From Euborellia annulipes (Eukaryota; Arthropoda; Insecta; Dermaptera; Anisolabididae), in contig JAKCPI010005660.1 of the NCBI GenBank assembly GCA_023213315.1, positions 62,001 through 126,000 on the forward strand: a stretch of 64,000 nucleotides of DNA. Direction: 5' to 3'. A model generated the notes under the pieces. That model saw only the letters and a program-made list of their open reading frames with translations, was not told the DNA's origin and did not search any database. Below, in pieces: positions 1 through 15,099 of this stretch (positions are counted from its first letter, which is position 1; every line of letters begins with the position of its first letter). The translations under genes and the position numbers were made by a program.

Positions 1-3000
1 TAATAGTTCCATCGGATGCCTCCTTACGTCCCACCAGTCATATGGAATTGCAGTAATAATAATTTTTAAATAAGTCATTTTGTATTAAGTTTTAAAATAT
101 TCACCTAATTGTTAAGCCATACAAACTTAAATATCCATTTCAAAATTTAACCCTGTGGCCTCATCGCTACTATATTCAATATAAATATTATATTTTGATT
201 AGCCTTTGAAATGGATCTGTCTACAGGAAATGTCATTTTATGTAACGTAGACATGTTAGAGGGAATCATTTATTGGAAGCAGATGAAATTGAGATTTAAC
301 ATATTAAGTTAATTATGGAAGTTAATAAAAACTATCCACAAACAGATCAGGGTTGAAAAAAAGAGATGCGACACGGAGAGAGTGCATAAAATGAAAACAG
401 ATTTCTCATTGTATTTAAGATTATTATATCGTCGTTTTGTAATTTAAATCAAATTTTCATTTATTTCAGACCCTCTTAAAATATGGATCGCGACAACTTA
501 AAGAACAATATCTTCCTAAAATGGCCAGAGGCGAATATGTGACCGCCTTTTGCTTAAACGAACCTAACGGAGTTGACGATCTCTCATCCATCCAATGCAA
601 AGCATATAAGGATGCTGATGGTTTTTGGTATCTTTCTGGAACAAAATCTTGGATTCCATATGGAGCAGATACTGATGTTTTCATAGTTTTTGCTAAAACC
701 AATGTAAATAAATAAATAATCTCTTCTTTTTTTTAAAATAATTTGATTATTTTCTTTTTTTTTTTAGAAAATAAATGATATAAATGAAGTAAGTTGCTTT
801 CTTGTTGAGAAATCATTGGGCAATATAGCATTTTCTGATCCTGGAAATGTTCTTGGAAATATGGGAAGTCAAATTGTAAATGTAAGAATTATTAATTTAT
901 TAATCTTTGTTTTCCTTTGAAACTTTAAGTCCTCATGGCAAAAATTTATCCATCTTTATAAGTGATGCCTCCTCTTGAGGAAGGAAACCTCTTCTTCTTC
1001 TTCTGTCTTCGCCATTATTAATCCCGCGGTGCAGGGTCGGCGGACCTTACTCTCCCCCTCCACTCGTTCCTATCCAATGCTGTTGTCTCCGACAGGCCAA
1101 GCTCGGTCATGTCTGAGGAAGGAAACCATTTCAGTAATATAATCCCATTAAAGTTACTCCCCGGACTAATCACATGTCAGTTTCTAACTCTAATAATTGA
1201 AATTAAAGATATATATACACATTTATTATACATATATATATCAGAGCTGAGTACTTGTGAAATATACCCGGATAACGATTATTAAACATGAAAGGTATCA
1301 AATTATAATAAACTGACACTCTTTCAACTAACAAAAACATGTACAACTTGGCTTACGATTTTGCACCATGGGATGCCAGGCAGCGAGCGGTACCTATTGG
1401 AAAAAGGGACCTACGCAAGCTCAGAATGAATAAAAATTATATTCGTGGAATCCGCACTTGTGGTACTTTTGTAATTGTTATTTAGTTTAATTATTGCTGG
1501 TTGATTCGGATAGGACAACGACCCCTCACCGCGGGAATAATAAAGGCGAAGAAAGAAGAAGAAGAAGATTGCTGGCTGATACGGATAATAGATACAATTT
1601 TTAAAGAGAATTCGAATACACTATACGGATACCTACATAAACTACATAGTTTTCAAAAAAAAAGGAAAAATTTACTTATTCAAAATATTGGCCATTTGAT
1701 TCTACACATCTTACCCATCTTTCAAACAATCCATGGATGCGATCCCAAAAAAACTGTTTGTCCTTTGAGCAAAACCATTCCTTGAGCCATTTTCTAACTT
1801 CTTCTAAATTGGTGAAGTGCTGATCTGAAAGACCGTGCGTGTCCCATTGATGCGAAAAGGTGTAGTCCGATAGGGCAAGGTCTGGAGAGAAGGGTGGGTG
1901 GGAATATATGTTCCATCCAAATTCTTCAAATTCTTTTAACGCCTCTTTTGGTGGTTTTGTTGTTTGAGACGGCGCATTACCGTGGAGTCAATTGATGTGG
2001 CACCCATCTTTTAGATTTTTCCCATTGCTCATAATCGGTCCCTAATCATTTCTTTGGACACATTTAATGATCTTGGCAATTGTTTTTGAGTTTGTTTTGG
2101 ATCTTCATCCAGCAATTCCTTCAAAATCTCCACTTTTAAATTGTCGTAACCAAGCCTCACAAGGCTTGAAGCTTGATGTTAGTAGAATAAAATGACGTGT
2201 GAAATAGTAGCGCACTAGACTCTAGCGATCATCTTTCAAAAACAAAATCAGAATGACTTTCCGGTACTGGTATATACCCAGTAGCTGAAACATTCCAGAA
2301 CATGGTTTTTTTATCACAAGGGCGGGGAACCATCCCTGGTTTTTTCGTGCCCACCCACAGCCGGTTTCGGTTATTTGAGATCATTCAGAATCACGTGATG
2401 TATATAATATCTTATATATTATATGTATGATTTCTATTTATCTTCCTTTTTGTTTGTAAATTTTATCATCCAAAAGCGATATACCCAGTAAAGAAAAAGA
2501 CCTCTTTTCAGTTAAATTATATTTGGAGGAAATTTAGGGTTAGATTGAGCAACCCAGACAAACAAGGACTACCAGATATCTGTTTCGTTATGACAACGAC
2601 GTATGTTAAGCTATGGATTCAATGTATTTCGGCAGTAAAGGCAAGTTTTCAAGATTTTAGCTTTCTGAAAGCATTACAAGTTACGAAAGGTTCCGATCAT
2701 TTTTAAAGCGCCTTAAGAAAATTTTTCCCTAATATAATTTAACTAGCGAAGTGTCATTATATCTCTTTTGGATGGTGAAGTTGACGTCCAAACAAAAACG
2801 AATATGGTAATTAATTTAAAGAAGAAAAGTCGAGAGGATTTTGTAAAAAGATATTCTCCATTGAAGGTAGAGCGACACACTTTTGAAGAGAATCCTCTCT
2901 CGTGGCGGAGCAACACTTCATATTTAGAAGTCAAAAGACCAGTTCTTTCTATAAAAGCTGTGAATGATACAGCTGAAAGGGCTGTAATGCTAATAGAAAA

Positions 3001-3609
3001 CTTTCATAATAATCGTTGAGGGAGACCAAAGCCATTCTTCAACGTTGTGAGCTGGAGCAGAAAGGAGGCATTTTTATCCCGACTGTAAAAAAAAGGAAAT
3101 ATCAACAAAATTTATTACTTTTTTGTACTTTTAAGTAAATATTGGTATTTAATTTCTTGTTTTATTATTTTCTAATCAAATTATTTCAACAAAATTAAAT
3201 AATTGCATATTAAAGATAGGAAGTCGCGCGGGAGCGCCCAATACTCTCTCACCTAACTGGGCATGTTTCAAGGGGGGTAGGGGGTAGTTAATGAATTTTG
3301 AATGATTAAAATTTATTTTGGAGTGTTTTTTAATAGAATCAAAAATTATAACCTATCGGAAAAAAATTTCGAAATTTTTTCACAGGGGGGTCGGGGGCTA
3401 AATGAACTCCGATTGAGTAAAATTTGATTTGTGGGTATTTTTTAATATAATAAACAAAATGAGAAGTATACGAAAAAATAAAAATTTTCAAAATCCCGCC
3501 CAAGAGGTGGGGAGGTAAATGAATCCAAATGGGTAAATTTTATTTACGAGTGTTTTATAATATAAGTAAAAATAGAGGGTATAAAAAAAAAATAAAAAGA
3601 AAAGACACC

Positions 3610-3648
<39 letters not shown>

Positions 3649-6600
3649 TGCTGGACTGGCCCACCGGGATGTCGGGAATATCCTTGTGGGCCCTCAAATA
3701 AATTTAAGGTTTTAAATTCCTAATGTTAATTTTTTTTCCTCAAATTTAATATTGTGGGCCTACGTCACTAATATTTACCGGGCCTAAATGTTTCCAGTCC
3801 AGCCATGTATATATAGTAAATATTATCAAAATTATAATAGATTCACTTCATTCAATAATTATAATACAAGGAGCCTAGTCGAAGAAGCAAAAGGAATATG
3901 TCGGGCTATCAAAATTAATTGATAAATTAAGAAAAAATAGGTTATAATTAATATATAATTAATTTTATTTCAGGTTCATTTCAACAAAACAAAAATACAT
4001 AACGATAATATTATAGGTACAAAAGGTGAAGCATTTCAATATGCAATGGATATTATAAATAAAGCAAGAATGTCTCAGGTTATTCCAGCATTAGGTACCT
4101 ATATAACTTACATTTACCATTTAATTATAAAATTTTAATCATTTTATTTTATTTCCAAAAAAAAAAAAACAGCAACTTTAAAACAATTAATTAAAGAAAC
4201 CACGGAATATGCTATTAAAACAGATCTTTTTGGAAAAAGTTTAAAAGAATATCAATTAGTACAAAACAAAATAACAAACGTATCAATAAATACATATATT
4301 TTAGAAAGTATGATTTATTTAACAACTGGGATATTAGATACTTATGATGAACCGGATTGTGATATTGAATTCGCGATCACAAAAGTAAATAAAAAAAGTA
4401 TATTTTTTTTAATTTTAATAAATATATAATCTGTATTAATTGCAGAATTTTCTTTTGGATAATTGTGTATTATCCGCAAATTCGCTTCTTGAGATCGTTG
4501 ATGAAAAAGCCTTCTTAGCAGATAAAAATTTTGACCAATTAATAAAAGATTTAAGAATTCCTTCCATAATAGAAGCAAATCAAGACGTGATATATTCGAT
4601 CATTTCACTTATGGGTAAAATTTTTATTTTTTTATTTCAAAAATATTTATAAATTACATGAAATATTTTATTTTTTTAAGGACTTCAATATGCTGGTACA
4701 CAGCTTCAAGATTTAATTAATAAAACAAGAAATCCTTTAATGCATCCAGGATTTATTTTAAAAAAGATGTTTACTCAAAAAAACATGGGAAATGATACAC
4801 CAGATAATTATAAAAATCTGGAACAGTTTTTACATCCTTCATTACAAGTAACATTATTATTATTATTTTTTTTAATTAGTCTGGTCTCCACCCACGCCCT
4901 TAAAACCAGTCATTCCTCCCACTAAGGTGACAATAGGACCGATATGTTGCAGAGTTGTTCTGTTAAAAAAAGAAATTTTCTGTTTAACTGTGGTTTATTT
5001 GTAAAAATTACAACGTTTCGGCCACTCATTCTGTGCCCTTCTTCAGGTACAATTCAGCTAAGATTATAAAGGTTGTGACATTAGTTGAGAAAAAGAAAAA
5101 AAGCCATTTTGTTTTTTCTCAACTAATTCAATTGGGATTGTCACAGATGTAACAACCTTTGTAATCTTAGCTGAATTGTACCTGAAGAAGGGCACAGAAT
5201 GAGTGGCCGAAACGTTGTAATTTTTACAAATAAACCACAGTTAAACCGAAAATCAAATTCTTTTACTATTGATAACAACTGTGAAACAGAACTTCAAAAA
5301 AAAATCTAAAAAAGTGTTTTTTTTTTTTTTAAACAATTCTGAGTGTTGTGTCTTATGCAATTTGACAGCTATAAGCATTAATAGATTGCACGCGTTAATT
5401 TATTTGTATTCGTAAAAAACAGCCAATTATAAAAATCTTCGTCCAGAATAAATATAATTTTTTTTTTCACTTGAGCCAACTTTAATTTTAAAAAATGGGA
5501 TGCTAAAAACTCGCTGATAGATTATTCCATTGGAGTCAGGTGTTTTTTTGTTCGGGAGTGAACAGCCACACTTTCTAGATAACATTCATGTTTTTCTGCA
5601 CTTTTTTTAGTGGTTGAAGATAACTAATGCCGGTGGTTGAATAAGAGTGTTTTTCACTACCAAAATCTATATTTTTATGGACAATTTCTATATTTTTGTT
5701 TGAAAAAGTGCGTCATTTAAATAAAAGTAATTAAAAAAAAATGAAATATATTAATATATAAACATTTTTTTAATAAAACTTTTGTCCAGGGGCGTATATA
5801 GAATTTTTTTCAGGAGGCCCGAATTCATTTTTAAATATCCCCCTTCTCCCATACAAAAAATATTTTATACTATCCAAAAATATTTTTAGAATACCGGATA
5901 TAGGTCTACCTGAGCTCCGAGGGGTCCGGGCCCTTTCAATACAAAAGTTTTATTAAAAAAATGCTTATATATTAATATATTTCATTTTTTTTATTACTTT
6001 TATTTAAATGACGCACTTTTTTTAATCAAAAATATAGAAACTGGCCATAAAAATATATATATTTCGGGGTGAGGGGGACCCTAGGCTCCCCTTATATACG
6101 CCCAAAATGACCAAAATTATATTTCAATCTTAAGTAAAATAGATCCGAAGCCAGGAGAATAAATTTTTTTATTATTTTGGTTGACGTTTCGGACTCCAAT
6201 CGCGTCCTTCTTCCGGACCAAAGGCTGTTGTTATAAAATATACATAGAATTAAAAAAAAAAATTTATTCTCCTGGCTGCGCATCTACTTTGCTTAAGATC
6301 AAAATTGTATTTTTTTGCAAGTAATGACATAAAATTCCCCCATATGGTAATATAGAAATTTTTAAAGTAATAAAACGAGACCGGCCAATTTAGTTATTTA
6401 TTTTTCAATGAATTCTTTCCTTTTAATTTGTTATTTTTATAAAATGAATGTTTTTTTTTTCAGTATTCAGCAAAACAATTGGAATTTTGTGTCGCCCAGT
6501 TAGCTTGTGGTGTGGAAATTGCATTAACTAAGTATGGAAATTCAATTATAAATGAACAAATTCAAAATAAAAGAATAGCACAAATAGCAACAGATATTTA

Positions 6601-6911
6601 TGCTATGACAGCACTATTAGGACGCGCTTCCCGTTCATATTGTATAGGTTTAAGAAATGCACAAATTGAAGTAAGTAATTTAATTTTGTTATATAAATAT
6701 ATAGGTTTTAACTAACAAAAAAAAAAAATATTTTTAGGTTTATGCAGCGATGGCTTATTGTCATCAAGCTGAAGAAAGAGTTAGAAATCATTTAAGACAA
6801 ATAGCCCGTGGAATTTCATCAACAGAGGATATTTTTTATGATAAAATCGCAGAAGGACAGTTTAATAATTTTGGTTATTGTTTTGAACATCCATTAACAA
6901 GAAATTATTGA
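1..6911 (+). CDS. ACAD9: ACAD9/Enigma-like acyl-CoA dehydrogenase family protein, 3' nine exons
   Basis: Exons: 1-52 (cut by the window edge), 470-703, 768-881, 3974-4094, 4173-4384, 4446-4614, 4681-4847, 6464-6670, 6738-6911; all junctions are GT-AG and phases agree. They give 482 residues of a protein that in vertebrates is about 620 long, so the mitochondrial N-terminus lies upstream. The alignment with ACAD9 is continuous: HQS helix, AFCLNEP, SGTKSWIPYG, ESMIYLTTGILD, LQYAG, then the ACAD9/VLCAD-type C-terminal domain (MTALLGRASRS, IGLRN) ending in HPLTRNY, like the ACAD9 tail. ACAD9 is known as a complex I assembly factor (MCIA complex) on the matrix side of the inner membrane; insects have a divergent relative called Enigma. 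FAD-binding signatures are poor here (see findings), so a non-enzymatic assembly role is inferred. Introns 882-3973 and 4848-6463 are swollen by repeats. VLCAD is the alternative, but the tail favours ACAD9. Confidence 0.88.
965..1140 (+). repeat. GC-rich interspersed repeat (SINE-like), copy 1
   Basis: Starts with a CTTCTTCTTCTTCTG-type pyrimidine run, then a CCCGCGG block and a GGTCGGCGGACC block. Related copies lie at 1500-1580 (reverse), 8660-8925 and 47445-47665 (reverse). The GC-rich body in an AT-rich genome and the dispersed copies point to a short retroposon. I could not assign a parental RNA. Confidence 0.55.
1500..1580 (-). repeat. GC-rich interspersed repeat, truncated copy 2
   Basis: The reverse complement of the CTTCTTCTTCTTC head plus the CCGCGG block, truncated after about 80 bp. 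It sits just downstream of the mariner remnant's 3' end, in the same ACAD9 intron. Confidence 0.5.
1676..2175 (-). pseudogene. mariner transposase remnant, frameshifted and internally deleted
   Basis: Read on the minus strand, this begins with mariner N-terminal residues (WLRQFKSGDF), continues in a shifted frame with the HTH segment (DEDPKQTQKQLPRSLNVSKE), skips most of the catalytic core, and ends with the C-terminal helix region (KEWFCSKDKQFFWDRI) and ESNGQYFE before a TAA at 1676-1678. Several stops and frameshifts show it is dead. It lies in the third intron (882-3973) of the ACAD9-like gene. Confidence 0.75.
2570..3100 (+). pseudogene. remnant of an uncharacterised transposon-like ORF
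   Basis: An open stretch at about 2755-3019 encodes VKRPVLSIKAVNDTAERAVM followed by LIENFHNNR. The VNDxAERxVxLIxxF pattern recalls a family of unnamed proteins that are multicopy in arthropod and cnidarian genomes; this recollection is from memory and unverified. Stops interrupt the frame on both sides. Not a host ACAD9 exon: no phase-compatible splice sites. Confidence 0.35.
3265..3600. repeat. degenerate tandem repeat, about 115-bp unit, three copies
   Basis: Units begin near 3271, 3386 and 3504. Each opens with a G-rich run (GGGGGGTNGGGGG or a decayed form), then an ATGAA-rich part, a TTTATTT plus GAGTGTTTTTTAATA-like core and an AAAAA tail. Divergence between units is high. Confidence 0.6.
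3611..3645. repeat. (TA)n microsatellite
   Basis: About 35 bp of uninterrupted TA dinucleotide, directly beside a MITE end at 3646. Similar TA tracts occur at 22778-22801, 23048-23076, 23131-23161, 23211-23239, 38099-38119, 59428-59451 and elsewhere, often at element borders, consistent with TA target-site preference. Confidence 0.9.
3646..3808. mobile_element. MITE with CAGTGCTGGACTGG termini
   Basis: The left end CAGTGCTGGACTGGCCCACC is matched in inverted form by the right end (CCAGTCCAGCCATG). Inner parts also pair (GTGGGCC blocks). About 160 bp, no coding capacity; superfamily not certain (hAT-like). Confidence 0.6.
4965..5255. mobile_element. foldback element with near-perfect arms
   Basis: The left arm (about 4983-5100) and right arm (about 5110-5245) are inverted copies carrying TTAACTGTGGTTTATTTGTA, the CGAAACGTTG hairpin motif and ACAATTCAGCTAAGATTA. 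A third partial copy is at 29565-29656. It lies inside the 4848-6463 intron of the ACAD9-like gene. Confidence 0.75.
5690..6055. mobile_element. foldback MITE
   Basis: Arms at about 5690-5790 and 5940-6050 are inverted copies (AAAAAGTGCGTCATTTAAAT against its complement, then TAATAAAACTTTTG). The spacer contains a GGGGCGTATATAGAATT motif. A partial copy of the same arm is at 58340-58440 inside RSF1. Confidence 0.65.
6115..6305. mobile_element. foldback element
   Basis: Inverted arms: ATTTCAATCTTAAGTAAA, CCAGGAGAATAAATTTTTTT and their complements at 6260-6305. A GGAC/GTCC hairpin with CGAAACGTC sits in the loop side at 6185-6216 on the minus strand. Confidence 0.65.
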
Positions 6912-6967
6912 GTTTATTTACTAGTCTTATTACTTTTTTTTAATTAAAATTATTTTATTTAAAAAAA

Positions 6968-6973
6968 AATAAA
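6968..6973 (+). terminator. AATAAA polyadenylation signal of the ACAD9-like gene
   Basis: A canonical AATAAA lies 57 nt after the TGA stop at 6909-6911. The region is very A-rich, so chance occurrence is possible, but spacing fits a short 3' UTR. Confidence 0.45.
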
Positions 6974-7179
6974 ATAATTTGATGTTGTTACTTTAAAATA
7001 AGTTACTCAAAATCATTTTTTTTTTAATATATAAATTATTTAAAAATTAATAAAAAAATTTTTATATATACATATTATTTTATATATATTTTTATATGCC
7101 TAAATGAAACGCCCTAATTTTATCCTCCCCTGCCGGCCTGTAAATAGTCAACCAAAGTAACTACTATCGATGACGAGGA

Positions 7180-8655
7180 AATGCCTAGAAATAGAAATAA
7201 GATCATAGAGATGCAGTCAAAATTAATAAAACTTTGAAATAGTTTTAGTTTTAAATTTGATTCATCAACTGAAGAAATTGAATATTATATTCTAAGATTT
7301 ATGATTTAATGAATGAATCTCCAGGAGCAGATGAAGCTAGGACGACATTACTTCTGATTAATATCAGGCCAAATTCTATAAAGATGTTGGTGGACCATTT
7401 TTCACTAGAGAATGTTTCAACTAAACCTATGAAGAAGTAAAGTCTGCTTTTGAAAAATTTTTTATTAAGAAAAGTTGTGTGTTAGCTGAGAGGGTTTTCT
7501 ATAGAAAAAGAAGAAGAATTAATTTCAGAATTTTTAAATGAACTGAAAGCACTAGCGCTGGCAAAAGGATTTTTTAACGATTCAAAGTTAAAAGATGTTC
7601 AAGCATCTGCTCGAAAATTTGCAAATGGCAAGTTTATATCAACTAGATTTACAAATAACTACAAACGCTTCGAAAGAAGATGAATCCAAAATTCATCTAA
7701 AGAAAAACCAAGAATATTGAATGGACAAGTTGATTGTTTCAAATGTGGATTTCCAAAGCACAAACCAAGTGAGAAATGACGTGCAAGTAAAGCCACCTGT
7801 TTTCTTGCGGTAAACCGGGCCATTTATCTCGGGTCTGCCTTTTTAAAGGTTTATCTTAAGCAAAGCGAATAGGGAAATTAGTAAAACTGATACGAATTTG
7901 TCAGATGATCAAGAATCAAGTGATTTTGAAAATATTAATTCAATAAATCGTATTACACGAACTAGGATTGAAGCTGTAATTGAGGTTAAATTGAATAGCA
8001 TGAAGGTGGAGATGTTATATGATCCTGGAGCCGCACAATCTGTAATGGATAAGAAAATTTGGAAAAAAATTGGATGCCCAAAATTAACAGCGTCAAAAAG
8101 ATTACAAGCTTATATTAATCTTCCTCTCGATATTTTGGGGAAAACTAGTGTTTAATTTGGGTTAGATTGGTGCTTAGCTTTTGATTTAATTTTACCACAA
8201 GAAGTAAAAATTTGTTAAATATCTAGAAATAGTGAGATGAAAAATTTGATTTATTACTTAAAGAATATAAGGATTTATTCGAGGGTTCTATGTCTTGTAT
8301 AAAGGGACATCAAGCTAGAATTAAAATTAAAGGTCTATTCGATCAGGCGTCCGGCGCATGCGCATTAAAGAAAAACGTATTGCTTTTCGTTATTGCGCAT
8401 GTGATCTTTTTAACTACGCATGCGCCGGACGCCCTCGGACGCCTAATCAAATAAACCTTAAAGAAAGTACATCGGGAAAGATTTTTCCTCCCTTGCACAT
8501 TAAGAATTCTGTCTAAAAGGAGATAGATTAATTGAAAATGATGTTTTGGAACCCGTTGATTCTACTGTTAATCAGTTGAATGTGCTTTCCCTATTGTATC
8601 TGTTGTCAAGCCAATCGGAAAAATTCGAATTTGCGGTGATATAAAAGATACATAA
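7180..8655 (+). pseudogene. degenerate Gypsy-type LTR retrotransposon gag-pol remnant
   Basis: In order: a gag-like segment (RFDSSTEEIEYYI; about 7240-7700), a zinc knuckle region (CFKCGFPKH and CFSCGKPGHLSRVC; about 7737-7845), an open segment at 7898-8155 with a retropepsin-like core (YDPGAAQSVMD, where D-T/S-G is expected), and the start of reverse transcriptase (KPIGKIRICGDIK; about 8612-8652). Frameshifts and stops break every part, the protease triad is altered and no LTRs were seen. A MITE (8331-8458) interrupts it and the GC-rich repeat at 8660 truncates it. Non-functional. Confidence 0.75.
8331..8458. mobile_element. 128-bp MITE with TAA target duplication (PIF/Harbinger-like)
   Basis: Terminal inverted repeats of about 22 bp (AGGTYTATTYGATYAGGCG..) bound by TAA on both sides (8328-8330 and 8459-8461). 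Three-base TWA duplications are typical of PIF/Harbinger elements. It carries inner CGCATGCGCCGGACGC blocks in inverted orientation and sits inside the Gypsy remnant, so it is younger than that insertion. Confidence 0.75.
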
Positions 8656-8659
8656 TATA

Positions 8660-8925
8660 TAAAAACTTCTTCGTCTGTCCTCGTCCCATGCCCGCGATAC
8701 GGGCTCGGCGGACCTCACTTTTTTCCCTCTAACCCTATCAAGCGTTTTTGAGACCGGAAGAAATAGGACAGGCCGGCCCGTCGCACGGTCTGACGCCTGT
8801 TGAAAAGAGGAAGGAAGAGACAGACATACAGAGAACTGAAGAACTGCCTGTCCCAGCTCGGGCAGCTCGTGGTCGCCATCCACGTACCCACAAGATGTGG
8901 GCCCCTGAGCGAATATAATAACATT
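8660..8925 (+). repeat. GC-rich interspersed repeat (SINE-like), longest copy
   Basis: Shares CTTCTTC head, GGCTCGGCGGACCTCACTTT, GACAGGCCGGCCCGTCGCAC, GTCTGACGCCTGTTGAAAA and GTGGGCCCCTGAGCGAATAT with the inverted copy at 47445-47665. No ORF is conserved between the copies. Probably a SINE; the original RNA source is not recognised. Confidence 0.65.
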
Positions 8926-8994
8926 AATTATACGGCAATAAAAGAAATAATTTTGGCTGCATATGTCTTGAATTTTTTTTTACTCCTTGACATT

Positions 8995-9215
8995 TATTAA
9001 GTATTCATTGTTAAAAGATCAATGAAAATCAACCAAATGCATTAAATTATTAGTTACCATTCTGACATCTATTGGTAAATTTTCGTAATAGGTGTTTTTT
9101 TGGCTTACTTTTCGACACACAACGCCCTCTTATCGGGAAAAACTTGCGTATCATCTACACTACTAAACACCAGCGAAAAGCGCCTGGAGAGAGGCGCCGC
9201 TCGATTAGTGATGTG
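8995..9215 (+). repeat. interspersed repeat, AAAGATCAATGAAAATCAA family
   Basis: Shares AAAAGATCAAYGAAAATCAA, ACCATTCTGNCATCTNTTGG, AATTTTCGTAATA and AACGCCNTCTTATCGG with copies at 11930-12285, 40740-41060 (reverse) and part of 51390-51500. Non-coding; the other copies include a CTTGCAAAAGATGACAGGC end. Confidence 0.6.
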
Positions 9216-9370
9216 GGAAGAGGCACAAAATTTGATAGAAATCGTATTAAGGCCTAATAATCTCCATAAGATTGTGGACTATAAAAACGCCACTGTAATA
9301 TATCAGTATAAATACTATCGATATCATACAGTATAATATATAATCTAAATCCACCGTAAACATTTTTAAA

Positions 9371-9548
9371 ATTAAAATAATTTAATAATAATTAAAAGTA
9401 AACACTAGGTTTAGTTTAAAAAGGAATTTTATTTGGTTTATGTATATTTCGATATTAAAACGTCGAAATGTACATTAAACCAAATAAAATTCCTTTTTTA
9501 AACTAAACCTAGTGTTTACTTTTAATTATTATTAAATTATTTTAATCT
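9371..9548. repeat. near-perfect 178-bp palindrome
   Basis: Arms of about 85 bp (TTAAAATAATTTAATAATAA through GGTTTATGTATATTTCGA) are repeated in inverted order with almost no mismatches around a short centre at about 9458. It lies in the tail-to-tail interval between the ACAD9-like gene and TMEM185. The centre holds CGAAAT, resembling the recurring hairpin motif elsewhere. Confidence 0.85.
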
Positions 9549-10044
9549 TATAGTATAATAGTTTTCAAAGTATTATTCATTATATATACATTAAAATAAT
9601 ATAAAAATAATTATATATCATCGATTTTTATAAATGTAAACATTTTTTTTTTCAATTGATTGATAGCCAATTCAATTGAAATATTTTTTGTGCATTTTAA
9701 TATTATAATATAATGGAGGGGGAAAAGGCGCATTCTCTCTAACAAAAAAGAATTAACATTTCATTTATTTTATAAATTTTTTTATTTGAAATTTATGTCA
9801 TTATTATTAGTCTTATCACTTGCAAATTAAATATACATTATATTAAAGTTATAAATATATATATAGCTGACAATTATTTTTTTATTAAAATAATCGTTGG
9901 GCGTTGATTAAATTTATAAACAGGTACATAATATTATTAATTGTAAAACTATAATTTCGACTTAACATACTTTATTTCAATATAAATAAATAAATAAATA
10001 AAAAAAAAGCAAAAAATTTCATAGGAAAATAATATAATGTATAC
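9549..10044. other. AT-rich intergenic DNA and TMEM185 3' UTR
   Basis: No ORF or RNA gene seen. On the minus strand an AATAAA lies at 9971-9976, about 70 nt beyond the TMEM185 stop, and is the likely polyadenylation signal; a run of TAAA repeats adjoins it. Confidence 0.5.
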
Positions 10045-14214
<4,170 letters not shown>

Positions 14215-15099
14215 ATTTTGAAGTCTTTAAATCATTATATTGTTTTGTTTTTATATAATTTAATTACATAATGAATTGTCAAAATATTCTACTATAATTG
14301 CTCTAATCAGATTTAAAGTTTATTTATAAATCTGTCAAATTGTTTGAAATAAAGTTATTTGCTAGTTTTAACAAGTTCCTGTAGGTGATTGAGTGGGAGA
14401 AAGTGGCAAAAGCAAAAGCAAATCCCAGCGACCTCGTTCATTTTGGGCGCCTTCTTTCGAATTATATTTATTGTTCTAATATCTTATATAACAAATCGAT
14501 AAAAAATATTTAAGTAATCCAATAATTCTGAAATTAAATTAAAAATATGACACTTCAATAAAATAAGGCCAAGGAAGTCATTACATTATAATTTAAATTG
14601 ACTTAATGATTTATTTATTTAGCTGGTGCATCAGATAAGCTAGGAATTGACCCCGAAAACTAATTCATTTTTAATGTTTAAAATGAAAGATATTTTATTT
14701 TATAAACTTTTAATAAAAGGGGATTTGTTTACATTTCGAATTGAAATGACGTAAATGACGTTGCGTAATCTATTTGACGTCAAAAGAATGATGAGAAAAG
14801 AGAGATCTCCCACACGCTAATTAGATTATGATAAAAGGTAATGACGTATATAAAAGTAAAAATAGATTATAGAAAATATAGAAATACTAGCGATTTAATG
14901 GAGGAAAATAATCGAATTTTCTCTGGACAGTTCCTTTTCCTTTTTTTTTTAAAGAGGTGTTCCTATCTTTTTTTCCTGTTAAGAATTATCGCACACAAAA
15001 GCTTGATTTTAATGATATATTTATATTGTCATTAACATTTAAAAAGAGAGCGAGAATTTTATAAAATTTAATAAAAAAAAGGCCTCAATTTTCTATACT
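14215..15099. other. intergenic DNA upstream of TMEM185
   Basis: Contains the presumptive TMEM185 5' UTR and promoter (minus strand). The segment 14375-14460 is GC-richer than its surroundings and could be the promoter. No ORF or repeat was recognised with confidence. Confidence 0.3.

Noticed and set aside
7898..8155. Host aspartyl protease gene
   Set aside because: It sits between gag/zinc-knuckle and reverse transcriptase remnants and is broken on both sides, so it is part of the Gypsy relic.
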